Positions 26,882 to 36,683 of a DNA stretch of 64,000 nucleotides are shown piece after piece (position 1 is the stretch's first letter; each line of letters opens with the position of its first letter). The DNA is from Lysinibacillus louembei (lineage in GTDB: Bacteria > Bacillota > Bacilli > Bacillales_A > Planococcaceae). A program made the translations under genes and the position numbers. The stretch spans positions 620,001 to 684,000 of the forward strand of contig NZ_CP137624.1 of assembly GCF_033880585.1 (NCBI RefSeq). The letters are read 5' to 3'. The notes beneath the pieces were generated by a model. That model searched no databases and was not told the origin of the DNA. It saw only the letters and a list, made by a program, of their open reading frames with translations.

Positions 26882-29026
26882 TTACTTAGCAAAATTCACG
26901 GTATTTAATTTCTTAAATGTATTTAAATCATAGCTGACAATACCGCTTTGAGAAATCGTGTAAAGTGCGTCATCAATATAAATCAGGCGACGTACTGCCT
27001 TATCCCATTCCTCGTACATTTGACTAGATTGAGCAGGTTCAATTAAATCTGCTTTTAGCTTGATGCCGTTTGTCGTCACTTCATATACTTGTGACCCTGT
27101 ACCTTTATAAAGCATTTCATTAACGTTCTTTTCCTCATACAATGTTACAGGGAAGCCATAGTAGCCCTTTTCGATGTGTCGTAGCAACGCTTTATGGTCA
27201 TATTGCACATCGGAATATGTGCCACGCCCACCGATAATAACAGCTGCTTTTTCCTTTGGATTAGCTAAGTCGCTCACATCAAATAATGCTAGCTTCATAC
27301 CTTTCGTTACAACAAATGGCTCTTTAGAATATTCGTTTATGCGAACCTCTGTATCGTAGCCAATACCGATTAAATGCTTGTCATCAAGCGGGTGCAAGTA
27401 GTTACTAAAGCCAGGAATTTTTAGCTCTCCTAGCACTTTTGGTTGGGCTGGATTTGCTACATCAATAACGAATAGTGGATCTACTTCCTTGAATGTTACG
27501 AGATACGCTTTATCGCCCATAAAACGTGCTGAGAAGATGCGCTCACCTCGCGCTAAATCTGTTAATGCCCCAACTTGCTTTAACTCGCTATTTAAAATGA
27601 ATAGATGGTTTTTCGAATCAGCATTGCGTCCCCATGCAAAGCCCTCTGTTGTAGCAATGCGGAAATGCCCCTCATACTCATCCATCGAAAATTGGTTTAA
27701 TGGTGTTCCTTTTACTTCTGCTTGTGCCGCTAGCTTAATCGCTGTTCCATTTACATCAAACTTATAGATTTGTGTATTTGATGTAGCTGGCATAATCATC
27801 ATATCCGTCACCATACGCTTCGCCCCTGTTGCTGCTGGGCTTACAAAATCATACTTAGGTGCTGTTACATAAATTGCTTTTGGTGACATATATAACTGAG
27901 AGCCGCTACCTAAATAGCTTTCTGTTTTCACTTCATTTTTAGCTAGATTTTTCAAATCAATTGCTGATAATGTTGTGTAATTCGGTTCTGTATTGCCAGG
28001 GAAAATTGAGATTTTCTCAATCGGCATTGGCTGTGATGTGTTTTGTACATTGCTATCATATGTGTATGGACGCAATTCTACATCTACACCTTCACGTAAC
28101 AGCCAAAAATCAGGTGTTGAGTTTGTTACCATATATAGAACATCGCCCTGCTTACGAATGCCCGCCATGTGACCTTCCTGCCCAATTTCACGTATTAATT
28201 TCGGGTTTGCTGCATCCTCCACATCAAAGAATGCAAATTTGGATAGCGAAACTGTTTGCATGTAATCTTTTCCTGGTAGAGGTCGTTCCTCATAGCTATT
28301 ATAAGCAACGATTAATAATGAATCATGCAGTATTAGAGTAGATAAATATTGATTTTCCTTAAATGCTTTTTTTGCGACAACTTTCATATTTTTAGGATTT
28401 TTTGCATCTGTAATGACAAGCTCATTTTCAACGATTGCATAAATATAGCGCCCGTCTGTTACCACAATATCTCCTTCTTCAATACCTTCTACTTGGTTGT
28501 TCGTCGTAGAATGATCAGCGGATTTATTGCTTGATGCTTCATTTCCTACAGCAGCATCAGACATTTCCATTTCCTCAGTTACACCATTGCGTGTAAAGCT
28601 TTGATTATTTATTACCGTCTCAAAATAAGTAACTAAATCCTTTGTTGATTTTATTTGCTTGACTGCCTTCACAACATTAAACTTAATCGCTTTTTTCTGA
28701 TGGTTTAATGACAATTTTTTATACGCTCCTTTTTCAACATGTAGCGTGTATTCTCCTTGATTTAGCCCCCAAACGATAATTGCATCGCCCGTTTCATTTA
28801 ATGTTAAAGTTGCTTCAACCTTTTTCCCAGCAGCATTTGTCACATACACTTTACCATTTGTTAAGCTTGCCGCTTCAATGCCCTTTGCAAGCTCGGCGTA
28901 AAATGGCTGCCCTTCCAATACTGTTGTAGCGCTATTTGCCAGTGTTTTATTTTCAAATAAAACAGTTGATGCGATAAACATAATAGCCGCAACAAAGATG
29001 GTGACCATTGTTCGCTTTTTAACCAT
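26882..29026 (-). CDS. Secreted beta-propeller domain protein
   Basis: A 714-residue exported protein. Residues about 6-30 are a signal peptide (basic start, hydrophobic core, cleavage near T-L-A-N-S). Residues about 30-130 form a small beta domain. From about residue 180 come repeated units with D-V-x-N-P-K or D-V-A-N-P-A-Q-P segments, the pattern of the Beta_propel family (PF09826), found in Bacillus and archaeal surface proteins. Enzymatic activity is not known to me. The ATG at 29026 follows AAGGAGTGGAG. It is a single-gene unit. Confidence 0.8.
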   Translation of the reverse strand: MVKKRTMVTIFVAAIMFIASTVLFENKTLANSATTVLEGQPFYAELAKGIEAASLTNGKVYVTNAAGKKVEATLTLNETGDAIIVWGLNQGEYTLHVEKGAYKKLSLNHQKKAIKFNVVKAVKQIKSTKDLVTYFETVINNQSFTRNGVTEEMEMSDAAVGNEASSNKSADHSTTNNQVEGIEEGDIVVTDGRYIYAIVENELVITDAKNPKNMKVVAKKAFKENQYLSTLILHDSLLIVAYNSYEERPLPGKDYMQTVSLSKFAFFDVEDAANPKLIREIGQEGHMAGIRKQGDVLYMVTNSTPDFWLLREGVDVELRPYTYDSNVQNTSQPMPIEKISIFPGNTEPNYTTLSAIDLKNLAKNEVKTESYLGSGSQLYMSPKAIYVTAPKYDFVSPAATGAKRMVTDMMIMPATSNTQIYKFDVNGTAIKLAAQAEVKGTPLNQFSMDEYEGHFRIATTEGFAWGRNADSKNHLFILNSELKQVGALTDLARGERIFSARFMGDKAYLVTFKEVDPLFVIDVANPAQPKVLGELKIPGFSNYLHPLDDKHLIGIGYDTEVRINEYSKEPFVVTKGMKLALFDVSDLANPKEKAAVIIGGRGTYSDVQYDHKALLRHIEKGYYGFPVTLYEEKNVNEMLYKGTGSQVYEVTTNGIKLKADLIEPAQSSQMYEEWDKAVRRLIYIDDALYTISQSGIVSYDLNTFKKLNTVNFAK

Positions 29027-29038
29027 GTTGTGCTCCAC

Positions 29039-29254
29039 TCCTTTTTATGGTTTTCTTTCCATGTCATTAAATAAGACGAGACATAATAAAATTCGTTACA
29101 CAAATTTTAAAAACTCTGAAAAATAATAAGTGCATTTTCTCCTCTTATTGTATTTCTTTCTCACCATTATTAAAGTATATGATAATAACAATAGTAGTCA
29201 TGTAAAATTTCTGTACCTATTATCTTATTCCTAGTGCCTATGAACAAAACAAAA
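29039..29254. other. Intergenic region upstream of the beta-propeller gene
   Basis: This stretch upstream of the beta-propeller gene should hold its promoter. A run of A/T with TATTGTTATTATCATATAC on the minus strand is suggestive but not conclusive. I see no repeat or RNA element. Confidence 0.35.
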
Positions 29255-29294
29255 AATACTTTCGCAAAGAGATTTATCTCCCTACGAAAGTATT
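29255..29294 (-). terminator. Terminator of the lipoprotein operon
   Basis: Ten-base arms AATACTTTCG/CGAAAGTATT with a partly paired inner part (GAGAT/ATCTC); TTTTTTG follows on the minus strand. Confidence 0.85.
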
Positions 29295-29351
29295 AAGCTA
29301 ACAATTATATTGATAAATTGCGCATGTTTTTTATAATCAACACGTCAATTA

Positions 29352-29924
29352 TTACATAGGTTTATCCAGCATATCTACTTCTAGCCCAGCAAATATAGCT
29401 ACTACTAATGTTTCCTCGTTTACTACCTCAAGTACATAAGTATCGGGAAGTAATAATTTTTCGATTATTTCAGCAGGCACATCTTCAATAAGCTTTATAG
29501 ATTGCGTGATGATATAGTAATTACCATCTTTTAATTTATCTAAATCACCCTCTACAAATATAGGTGGCTCCGCAGTCACATCTAATAGAGTATTATGCCC
29601 AGGAATATCTGCTATATTGAAATAAAATGGCGATTCTGTATTTAACATTTTTTCTTGTAATAATGATGAAATTCGAATCTTTAATTTAATATTTAAATAA
29701 TTCCCCTCATAAGAAATATCAGGTATTCCACATACTAAATGTTCACCAGTAATAAAGTTATTATAGTCTAATACTGAATAATACCTCTTTTGTAACGGAA
29801 TTGTTACTTTATCAGTAATTTGGTCTTGTGGATTATCTGGTTCATTCGATTCTTGCACACATCCCCCAAGAAGAAGCAATAATGTAATGATAACAAGGGT
29901 TATGAATGATTGTAATGTTTTCAT
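29352..29924 (-). CDS. Lipoprotein of unknown function
   Basis: A 190-residue protein with a lipoprotein signal: hydrophobic residues 7-20 and lipobox L-L-G-G-C with cysteine 22. The mature part is beta-rich and acidic, with no recognised domain. It is the second gene after the secreted protein at 29942, separated by 17 bases, and has a terminator 58 bases downstream. The pairing with a secreted, possibly membrane-active protein suggests a helper or protective role on the cell surface, but that is inference only. Confidence 0.75.
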   Translation of the reverse strand: MKTLQSFITLVIITLLLLLGGCVQESNEPDNPQDQITDKVTIPLQKRYYSVLDYNNFITGEHLVCGIPDISYEGNYLNIKLKIRISSLLQEKMLNTESPFYFNIADIPGHNTLLDVTAEPPIFVEGDLDKLKDGNYYIITQSIKLIEDVPAEIIEKLLLPDTYVLEVVNEETLVVAIFAGLEVDMLDKPM

Positions 29925-29941
29925 ACTTCAATATTCCATTG

Positions 29942-30583
29942 TTAAAGTGGTGTTGATTTTTTATCCATATACTCATCATATGAATAATCTACATTTACTG
30001 CCGTCCTTTTAACCTCTACTCCTGAGCGATATTCAACAATTGAACCTGTTGATTTCACTGCCCTTGTACCAATTTCTACATATGTTTTATGTTTTGCAGG
30101 TAATTGAATATTGTATGAAACTGTAATTGTTGTAGAACTCCCCCATGCAGCTTCTCCATTTATCCCTACTTTACCTTGTATTAACTTCCAGTTCACTGCT
30201 GTTTCTGCTGAAGCCCCTATTTTTCCATTAGCAAATTTAGTACGTGCTACAGAACGTGTAACAGAATCGGCTAATGGACTATCATTTCTAATTTCTGAGC
30301 CCCATGCCTTTTGCTTGTAGAGGGTTTGAGTGCTTAGTGCATACTCTTTAAAGTCGTCTGGTATATAGTATGGAGTGTAGTTAGGCAACATATAGGTTTG
30401 AAAATCATAATTCACAGGCTCATCATAGTAATAAGTTGTTATATCCAAATGACCTTGTTTTTCATGAGTTACCCTTGGTATGGAATTACCTTCATTTGCA
30501 TGTGCAAAATTTGAGGAAATACCCCAAATTGAAAGACTTAGTGCTGCTGTTGTAAAGATTGTTGGGAATTTTAGTTTGTTCAA
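29942..30583 (-). CDS. Secreted beta-rich protein, possibly pore-forming-like
   Basis: A 213-residue exported protein starting with TTG at 30583 behind AAGGAG (the GTG three codons earlier is inside that site). The signal peptide ends near A-H-A-N-E. Residues about 105-190 alternate polar and hydrophobic residues with many Ser/Thr (for example G-S-S-T-T-I-T-V-S-Y followed by L-P-A-K-H-K-T-Y-V-E-I). This reminds me of the insertion region of ETX/MTX2-type toxins, but the protein is shorter than that family, so I do not assign it. It is first gene of a two-gene unit with a lipoprotein. Confidence 0.65.
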   Translation of the reverse strand: MNKLKFPTIFTTAALSLSIWGISSNFAHANEGNSIPRVTHEKQGHLDITTYYYDEPVNYDFQTYMLPNYTPYYIPDDFKEYALSTQTLYKQKAWGSEIRNDSPLADSVTRSVARTKFANGKIGASAETAVNWKLIQGKVGINGEAAWGSSTTITVSYNIQLPAKHKTYVEIGTRAVKSTGSIVEYRSGVEVKRTAVNVDYSYDEYMDKKSTPL

Positions 30584-30592
30584 ATAAATCAC

Positions 30593-30825
30593 TCCTTAGT
30601 CAAAATTAATTAATCAATATGCTGCAATTCACCAATAACGAAGTATATTCAAAATTTCATTTCTCCTACTTTACCACCTCACAAATACTTAAATTACCAA
30701 ATTATATAATTCATTATAATACAATCCAAAATAAGTATCTATAACATTATTTAGACAAATTAAGATGTAAGACTACTTTAATCGACATTTTTCATTTATA
30801 TGTTATTAACTTTCTTTATAAAACA
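30593..30825. other. Intergenic region, AT-rich
   Basis: This stretch lies upstream of the secreted protein gene and beyond the terminator of the lysine dehydrogenase gene. It is very AT-rich and presumably carries the promoter of the secreted-protein unit. I see no operator, repeat or small gene. Confidence 0.35.
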
Positions 30826-30865
30826 AATATGGCTGGAGGGGAAAGTATTCCCCTCCAGCCATATT
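30826..30865 (-). terminator. Strong terminator of the lysine-degradation operon
   Basis: Perfect 18-base arms (AATATGGCTGGAGGGGAA and complement) with a four-base loop, placed just after the stop at 30871. Confidence 0.9.
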
Positions 30866-30870
30866 GCATT

Positions 30871-32043
30871 CTACCATTTAACAATCATTGCTGAACGATG
30901 GGACGTTTCTCTAATAACCACGCCACGCTTCGCCATTTCCTCAATATACGCTCCACCTGGTACAATCGATTCCGGTGCGAAAACACCCCTCTCCGAAATG
31001 AGCCCACTACCAATCATTTGCGCAACAACAGACGCTGTATTCGCTGTTGCACGAGCCATTGCCGTTACGCCTGTTTCTAAATCCTTTTTCACGACCATTT
31101 CATATTCATACGTTACTTGTTCCTCGGATTTTTCACCCGAAACAATTGCACGTAATAATACGGCATCCACTTTCTTTCCAAGTTCTAGCTTTTTCTTTAA
31201 AGCCTCACGCACAACATCACGCACGCTTACCTCTTGCCCATTCACCTCTACTGCATTGTCTTTGCTGAGGAAGTCTAAGTCAGCCAATAGCTTGAACTTT
31301 TCGACATGCCCTTTATAACGAATTGTTTTGTATTCTAGCGTTTTGACATTCGGGAATGTTTGGTACAGTGTCGAAATACCTCCTGATGTATAAAACGCCT
31401 CCAATACACCAAATTCGTCGAAGTAAATTGGCTCAACTCCCGTTAGCGATTCCACCTCTGTGAGCTTGCCATCTTGAATCATTTTAGATGGCTCTGTATA
31501 GTGGTCAAACACACCTTCCAATGAAAATACATGCGTGTAATGTAACGGTGGCTTCGGTTCTGTTGGAATACCGCCTACATATAGTTTAATAGACTCTACC
31601 TTATCTAGCTTTGTTGCACCATATCCAGCTAAAATATTGACCATCCCTGGTGCAACCCCTAAATCTGGAATAATGGTAACGCCCGCAGCCTTTGCTTCAT
31701 CAGCCATCGCCAGTACATGCTCTGTTATGCCACCAATATGTCCACCTAAATCAACTGTATGGACACCTGTTGCCATCGCTGCCTTTGCCACTGCTTCATT
31801 GAATTCATAAAACAATGCATTGATTGCTACATTCCCTTTTGACATCACATTTTCTAAGGATTCACTTGAGGTAGCATCAAGCTCAATGACTTCCACTTTA
31901 TTTGTATTTAACGTTACAACAAACTCCTCTGCTGCACTCACTACTAAGTCTGCTAAGTATACTTTCTCAACTGATTCACTTGCTACTAAATCACGTGCTA
32001 CTTCTTTCCCCATTAAGCCTGCACCTAGAACTACTACTTTCAT
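30871..32043 (-). CDS. Lysine 6-dehydrogenase-like (saccharopine dehydrogenase fold)
   Basis: A 390-residue NAD(P)-binding protein with G-A-G-L-M-G-K-E at residue 7, H-T-V-D-L-G-G-H near residue 95 and G-V-A-P-G-M-V-N near residue 126, typical of the saccharopine dehydrogenase family. Length and the neighbouring semialdehyde-type dehydrogenase match lysine 6-dehydrogenase, which converts L-lysine to allysine with loss of ammonia. Other saccharopine-like reductases remain possible. The ATG at 32043 follows AAAGGGG. It is the second gene of the operon, 108 bases after the aldehyde dehydrogenase. Confidence 0.75.
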   Translation of the reverse strand: MKVVVLGAGLMGKEVARDLVASESVEKVYLADLVVSAAEEFVVTLNTNKVEVIELDATSSESLENVMSKGNVAINALFYEFNEAVAKAAMATGVHTVDLGGHIGGITEHVLAMADEAKAAGVTIIPDLGVAPGMVNILAGYGATKLDKVESIKLYVGGIPTEPKPPLHYTHVFSLEGVFDHYTEPSKMIQDGKLTEVESLTGVEPIYFDEFGVLEAFYTSGGISTLYQTFPNVKTLEYKTIRYKGHVEKFKLLADLDFLSKDNAVEVNGQEVSVRDVVREALKKKLELGKKVDAVLLRAIVSGEKSEEQVTYEYEMVVKKDLETGVTAMARATANTASVVAQMIGSGLISERGVFAPESIVPGGAYIEEMAKRGVVIRETSHRSAMIVKW

Positions 32044-32151
32044 GTAATCCAACCCCTTTTATTTAGTATGTCATTATTAGTAAATCAAAATTACTTCTTG
32101 AAACATCGTATATCCTTGTTACAGCTTAATACTTTCCGTTAAAAAGATGAT

Positions 32152-33624
32152 TTAACTATCAATTTGTGCTCTTTGTAATGTCCCACTATAGTCTACATAG
32201 ATGCTTTTCCACTCTGTGTAAACATCCAGTGCAGCCTGACCAGAGTCACGATGACCATTGCCAGTCCCTTTTGTACCGCCAAACGGTAAATGAATTTCCG
32301 CTCCTGTCGTTCCAGCATTGACATAAACGATACCTGTATCTAAAAGCTGCTGTGCTTTAAATATCGTATTCACATTGCGTGAGAAAATAGAACTGGATAA
32401 GCCAAATCGCACGCCATTATTTACTTCAATTGCTTGCTCTAAGCTATCAATCTCAATAATGCTGACGACAGGTCCGAAGATTTCCTCCTGTGCAATAATC
32501 ATATTTGGCAGGACATTTGTGAAAACAGTTGGCTCAAAATAAAAGCCTTTATCATATGGTGCATCAGCTAATATATGACCACCCGTTAGTAGCGTGGCTC
32601 CCTCTTGCTTACCGAGCTGCACATAATGATTAATTTTTTCAAGTGCCTGACGATTAATTACTGGACCTACCTTTACGTTAGGATCAAGCCCATCGCCAAT
32701 TGTAATCGCTTGCATTTCCTTTAAGAGCTTTTCTTCAAGCTCCTTTTTCACATCGCGATGTACAATGATACGGCTACACGCAGTGCATCGCTGCCCGGCA
32801 GTTCCAAAGGCACTCCAAACAATGCCTTGTACAGCTAAATCAACATCTGCATCATCCATGACGATAACTGCATTTTTACCGCCCATTTCAAGCGATATTT
32901 TTTTCAAATGCTTACCACCAAGCTCCGCTACTTTACTGCCAGTTGCTGTTGATCCTGTAAAGGAAATTACGCGCACATCCGGATGCTCAATCATCGCGGT
33001 CCCAATCGTTGGCCCCGTACCAAATACAATGTTTGCAACACCTTTAGGTAAGCCAACTTCATCAAAAATTTTCGCCAGCTCATATGCCATCATTGGCGTT
33101 TCATTTGATGGCTTCCAAACGAATGTATTGCCAGCTACAAGTGCAGGAAACGCCTTCCATGTCGCAATAGCAATTGGAAAATTCCACGGTGTAATTAATC
33201 CAACTACACCAATCGGAGCTCGCACGCTCATTGCAAATTTATTTGTTAGCTCAGACGGTGTTGTTTCACCAAATAATCTACGCCCTTCACCAGCCATATA
33301 CAGCGCCATGTCGATACCTTCCTGTACCTCTCCACGCGCCTCTTCAATTACTTTGCCCATTTCCTTCGTCAAAATTTGAGCTAAATATTCCTTTTTCTCT
33401 TTTAGTTTAAAGCCTATTTCATATAAATAATCTGCACGTTTTGGTGCGGGTAGCAAAGCCCAGCTTTTTTGTGCTTCCTTTGCTGCTTGAACAGCTACAT
33501 CAATTTCCGTTTTTGTTGAGAGTGGCACTGTACCTAGTTGCTCACCTGTTGCTGGATTTATAATCGGCATTCTTTGTAGCTCATTCTTAGCCCATTCTCC
33601 AGCTATATAGTTTTTCAGTTCCAT
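32152..33624 (-). CDS. Aldehyde dehydrogenase, probably aminoadipate semialdehyde
   Basis: A 490-residue NAD(P)-dependent aldehyde dehydrogenase: W-N-F-P near residue 147, F-T-G-S-T-A-T-G-S near residue 222, general base glutamate 246 in L-E-M-G-G-K and nucleophile cysteine 280 in G-Q-R-C. Beside a lysine 6-dehydrogenase-like gene its likely substrate is allysine, giving 2-aminoadipate. The closely similar succinate-semialdehyde enzymes cannot be excluded. The ATG at 33624 follows GGAGAG. First gene of the operon, divergent from the TIGR00266 gene. Confidence 0.8.
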   Translation of the reverse strand: MELKNYIAGEWAKNELQRMPIINPATGEQLGTVPLSTKTEIDVAVQAAKEAQKSWALLPAPKRADYLYEIGFKLKEKKEYLAQILTKEMGKVIEEARGEVQEGIDMALYMAGEGRRLFGETTPSELTNKFAMSVRAPIGVVGLITPWNFPIAIATWKAFPALVAGNTFVWKPSNETPMMAYELAKIFDEVGLPKGVANIVFGTGPTIGTAMIEHPDVRVISFTGSTATGSKVAELGGKHLKKISLEMGGKNAVIVMDDADVDLAVQGIVWSAFGTAGQRCTACSRIIVHRDVKKELEEKLLKEMQAITIGDGLDPNVKVGPVINRQALEKINHYVQLGKQEGATLLTGGHILADAPYDKGFYFEPTVFTNVLPNMIIAQEEIFGPVVSIIEIDSLEQAIEVNNGVRFGLSSSIFSRNVNTIFKAQQLLDTGIVYVNAGTTGAEIHLPFGGTKGTGNGHRDSGQAALDVYTEWKSIYVDYSGTLQRAQIDS

Positions 33625-33791
33625 TGATTCTCTCCTTTCCATACGCAAAAACTTCATTTCTCATGTTACACTACAAACTATTCGACATTTTCCTCTTTAA
33701 ATCCTTTTTCTAGTCTTAATATTTTGAAACTTCTTTTCTTCAAAATACGTACATATTAATAAAATGAGATTTTGATAGGAGGAAAATAATA

Positions 33792-34589
33792 ATGAATAAC
33801 CATGAAATTGATTACAAGCTTTACGGGGATGATATGCAATTTGTAGAAGTGGAGCTTGACCCTTCTGAAACAGTCGTTGCTGAGGCGGGCAGCTTAATGA
33901 TGATGGAAGATGACATTCGTATGGAAACGATATTTGGTGATGGCTCTGCAAGCAGTGGTGGCGGTTTTATGGATAAGCTTATGGGTGCTGGTAAACGCTT
34001 ATTAACAGGTGAAAGCCTATTTATGACGACATTTACAAACGTAGGCTCTAGCAAACGACATGTTTCTTTCGCAGCACCCTATCCTGGAAAAATTATTCCG
34101 ATTGATTTAAGCGTTTGGCGTGGCAAAATTATTTGTCAAAAGGATGCTTTTTTAGCAGCGGCGAAAGGCGTTTCTGTCGGCATTGAATTCCAACGCAAAT
34201 TAGCAACAGGCTTTTTCGGTGGAGAAGGCTTCATTATGCAAAAGCTCGAAGGTGACGGCATGGCATTTATCCATGCAGGTGGCACAATTCACCGTCACGA
34301 TTTGCAGCCTGGTGAAACATTGCGTGTTGATACAGGCTGTCTCGTGGCAATGACACAGGATGTTGATTACAATATCGAAATGGTAAGCGGCGTAAAAACT
34401 GCATTATTTGGTGGAGAGGGGCTATTTTTAGCAACATTGCGTGGTCCTGGTACTGTATGGGTACAATCATTGCCATTTAGCCGCTTAGCAAGCCGCGTAT
34501 TCGCAGCAGCTCCAGCGAGCAAGGGCGGTGGTGGCCGCTCAAGCGACGAAGGCGGCATTGGTGGATTGTTCGATTTATTTAATAAATAG
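33792..34589 (+). CDS. TIGR00266 / AIM24-like protein
   Basis: A 265-residue protein with the beta-helix-like repeats of the TIGR00266 (DUF124, AIM24) family: A-E-A-G-S-L-M-M-M near residue 30, F-F-G-G-E-G-F near residue 139 and a second L-F-G-G-E-G-L near residue 198. It ends in a glycine-rich stretch (G-G-G-G-R-S-S) and a short hydrophobic tail. The function is not established. The ATG follows TAGGAGG. It is a single-gene unit with a terminator after it. Confidence 0.85.
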   Translation: MNNHEIDYKLYGDDMQFVEVELDPSETVVAEAGSLMMMEDDIRMETIFGDGSASSGGGFMDKLMGAGKRLLTGESLFMTTFTNVGSSKRHVSFAAPYPGKIIPIDLSVWRGKIICQKDAFLAAAKGVSVGIEFQRKLATGFFGGEGFIMQKLEGDGMAFIHAGGTIHRHDLQPGETLRVDTGCLVAMTQDVDYNIEMVSGVKTALFGGEGLFLATLRGPGTVWVQSLPFSRLASRVFAAAPASKGGGGRSSDEGGIGGLFDLFNK

Positions 34590-34598
34590 CAATAAATA

Positions 34599-34630
34599 AG
34601 AGCTAGCAGGAAATTTTCCCTGCTAGCTCT
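34599..34630. terminator. Terminator between convergent genes
   Basis: AGAGCTAGCAGG and its partner form a stem with inner A/T pairing. Located between the TIGR00266 gene and uppP, it can serve both. Confidence 0.8.
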
Positions 34631-34637
34631 TTGTCAC

Positions 34638-35465
34638 TTATAAATACAACACTACTAATAACACGGCTGCCAATACAATACGATAAATCGCAAACGGCGT
34701 TAGTTTCACACGTGAAATTAATTTCAAGAAGAATTTAATTGATACTAATGCAAAGACAAAGGCACTAATAAAGCCTACTGCATAAAACATAAAGTGGTCT
34801 GGGTTAATATCCTCCCAGTGCTTAATTAAAGATAAGCCACTTGCCCCTGCCATAATCGGCACAGCCATAATAAATGTGAAGTCCGCTGCTGTTTTATGAT
34901 CTAAGCCTAATAAAACCCCTCCAGAAATTGTAGCGCCTGAGCGTGAGAAGCCTGGCCATAACGATAAACATTGCACAAGGCCTATTTTCAATGCTTTTGC
35001 ATATGAAATTTGATCTAATGAAGTAATTGTTGGTTTTTGTGGACCAAATTTATCAGCAATAATCATTAAAAATGCCCCAATAATTAAACCAATCACCACT
35101 GTGTTAATTGAAAATAAATGCTCATCAATAAAATCCTCAAATAATACGCCAAAAATGCCCGCTGGAATAATACCTGCAATAACATGACCTAAATGAAAAC
35201 GCTGCTTCGCTGTTTGCCCTTCAATTTTATACAAACCTACTAAGCTCAACATGCGCTTCCACATAACAACAACAACCGCTAAAATTGAGCCAAGCTGAAT
35301 GACAATTTTAAATGTATTCGCAGAGCTAGAGCCTAAAAACTCCTTCGTTTTCAGCCACATATCATCAACGATAATCATATGTCCTGTTGATGATACAGGT
35401 GCAAATTCGGTCATCCCCTCTACAAAGCCTAAAATCAAGGCTTTTAATAATTCAATTAATTCCAC
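34638..35465 (-). CDS. uppP: Undecaprenyl-diphosphate phosphatase
   Basis: A 275-residue membrane protein with about eight segments. Both BacA/UppP motifs are present: E-G-M-T-E-F-A-P-V-S-S-T-G-H near residue 15 and P-G-F-S-R-S-G-A-T near residue 171. It removes a phosphate from undecaprenyl diphosphate to recycle the lipid carrier for cell-wall synthesis and can give bacitracin resistance. The start is GTG at 35465, nine bases after GGAGG. It follows the phosphoesterase gene by 18 bases and is probably co-transcribed. Confidence 0.95.
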   Translation of the reverse strand: MELIELLKALILGFVEGMTEFAPVSSTGHMIIVDDMWLKTKEFLGSSSANTFKIVIQLGSILAVVVVMWKRMLSLVGLYKIEGQTAKQRFHLGHVIAGIIPAGIFGVLFEDFIDEHLFSINTVVIGLIIGAFLMIIADKFGPQKPTITSLDQISYAKALKIGLVQCLSLWPGFSRSGATISGGVLLGLDHKTAADFTFIMAVPIMAGASGLSLIKHWEDINPDHFMFYAVGFISAFVFALVSIKFFLKLISRVKLTPFAIYRIVLAAVLLVVLYL

Positions 35466-35483
35466 TCTGTAATTCCTCCAATA

Positions 35484-36551
35484 TTAATTAGTTGGTTCAA
35501 CATGAATTACCCATAGCTCCGAGCGACTGCCTATGCGCATTGGTGGGCCCCAAAAGCCGAAGCCACTTGAAACGAGCGCATGCATGCCATCTTTATTTTT
35601 ATAGCCGTAATCCAATTCAAATACTTTATCTGTAATAAAATTATTTGGCCATAATTGCCCTAAATGGGTATGCCCTGATACGTGCAAATCCACGCCTGCC
35701 TGTGCAGGGGAATGTAAATCATTCGGCGTATGATTCATCACAATCCAAGGCTTATCTCGCTCTATCGGTGCTAAATCTGCAATCTGTTTTCTCTCTTTAT
35801 TTGTCGAATCTTCCTGCCCTGTTAAATAGAAACGCTCTGCTACTAAAATGGTTTCATCTAATAGCATTTTTACATTCGCTTTTTTTAGCTCAGCAACAAC
35901 TTCTGCAATAGCGTTTCCGTAATACTCATGATTACCTAGCACCCCATATACACCATATGTCGATTTTAGCTGTGCCATCACTTCTCCCATACCCTTCCTA
36001 ATAAACAGGTCTGGCTTGTCATCCACTAAGTCTCCTGCCAATAGGACAACATCAGGATTTTGCTCATTTGATAATGTTACAAATCGTTGCAAATGTGCTT
36101 TATTTGATAAGACACCTAAATGAAAATCTGATGCCATTACGATTTTCAAAGGTTGATCAATATCCATCTTGACTGTTGTTTCTCGTACAACAGGAGAATA
36201 TGCATTATACGTTCCATAAACGAAAAGCATAATAAAAATAATGATTGCAGCACTACCAGTCGTACGTGCTGTCAATGGTGTTATAAAGACAACGATATTT
36301 GCAATAATACATAAAATTAACCCATATTCAAAAATAAACATCCAATAGTTACCTAAAATCGATAACGGACGCAAGTATTCATGAATTCTCCCTAATAAAA
36401 AGCCAAACGCTACTATGTAAAGAATCGGCCAAAAAATAAAATTTGATATATGTATATTTATAGATGCTAGCCATAAATTAAAATTCCAGCCTATGTAAAA
36501 TGTAAGCCCACTATAAATAACAACTATTAATGTACCAATTAAATATTGCAC
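35484..36551 (-). CDS. Membrane-anchored metallophosphoesterase
   Basis: A 355-residue protein with four membrane segments in the first 115 residues and a calcineurin-like phosphoesterase domain from about residue 130. The metal-binding motifs are D-F-H-L-G, G-D-L-V-D-D, G-N-H-E-Y-Y-G, N-H-T-P and G-H-T-H. The arrangement resembles YkuE/YaeI-type enzymes, some of which act on lipid phosphates such as UDP-glucose lipids; the substrate here is unknown. The start is GTG at 36551 behind AGGAGG. Its location before uppP suggests a role in envelope lipid metabolism. Confidence 0.8.
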   Translation of the reverse strand: MQYLIGTLIVVIYSGLTFYIGWNFNLWLASINIHISNFIFWPILYIVAFGFLLGRIHEYLRPLSILGNYWMFIFEYGLILCIIANIVVFITPLTARTTGSAAIIIFIMLFVYGTYNAYSPVVRETTVKMDIDQPLKIVMASDFHLGVLSNKAHLQRFVTLSNEQNPDVVLLAGDLVDDKPDLFIRKGMGEVMAQLKSTYGVYGVLGNHEYYGNAIAEVVAELKKANVKMLLDETILVAERFYLTGQEDSTNKERKQIADLAPIERDKPWIVMNHTPNDLHSPAQAGVDLHVSGHTHLGQLWPNNFITDKVFELDYGYKNKDGMHALVSSGFGFWGPPMRIGSRSELWVIHVEPTN

Positions 36552-36650
36552 TGTACAGTATCCTCCTGTTTTTTTCTACATGCAAAAGTATATCATTACT
36601 AATTGTGTGTAGAAAAATATAAGCCTTAAAACTGAAATTTAATTTTAAAA

Positions 36651-36677
36651 GGCTGACGAAAAAATCTTTCGTCAGCC
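36651..36677 (-). terminator. Terminator of the two-component operon
   Basis: GGCTGACGAAA pairs with TTTCGTCAGCC; on the minus strand a TTTT run follows. It is six bases after the kinase stop. Confidence 0.85.
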
Positions 36678-36683
36678 CTCTTT

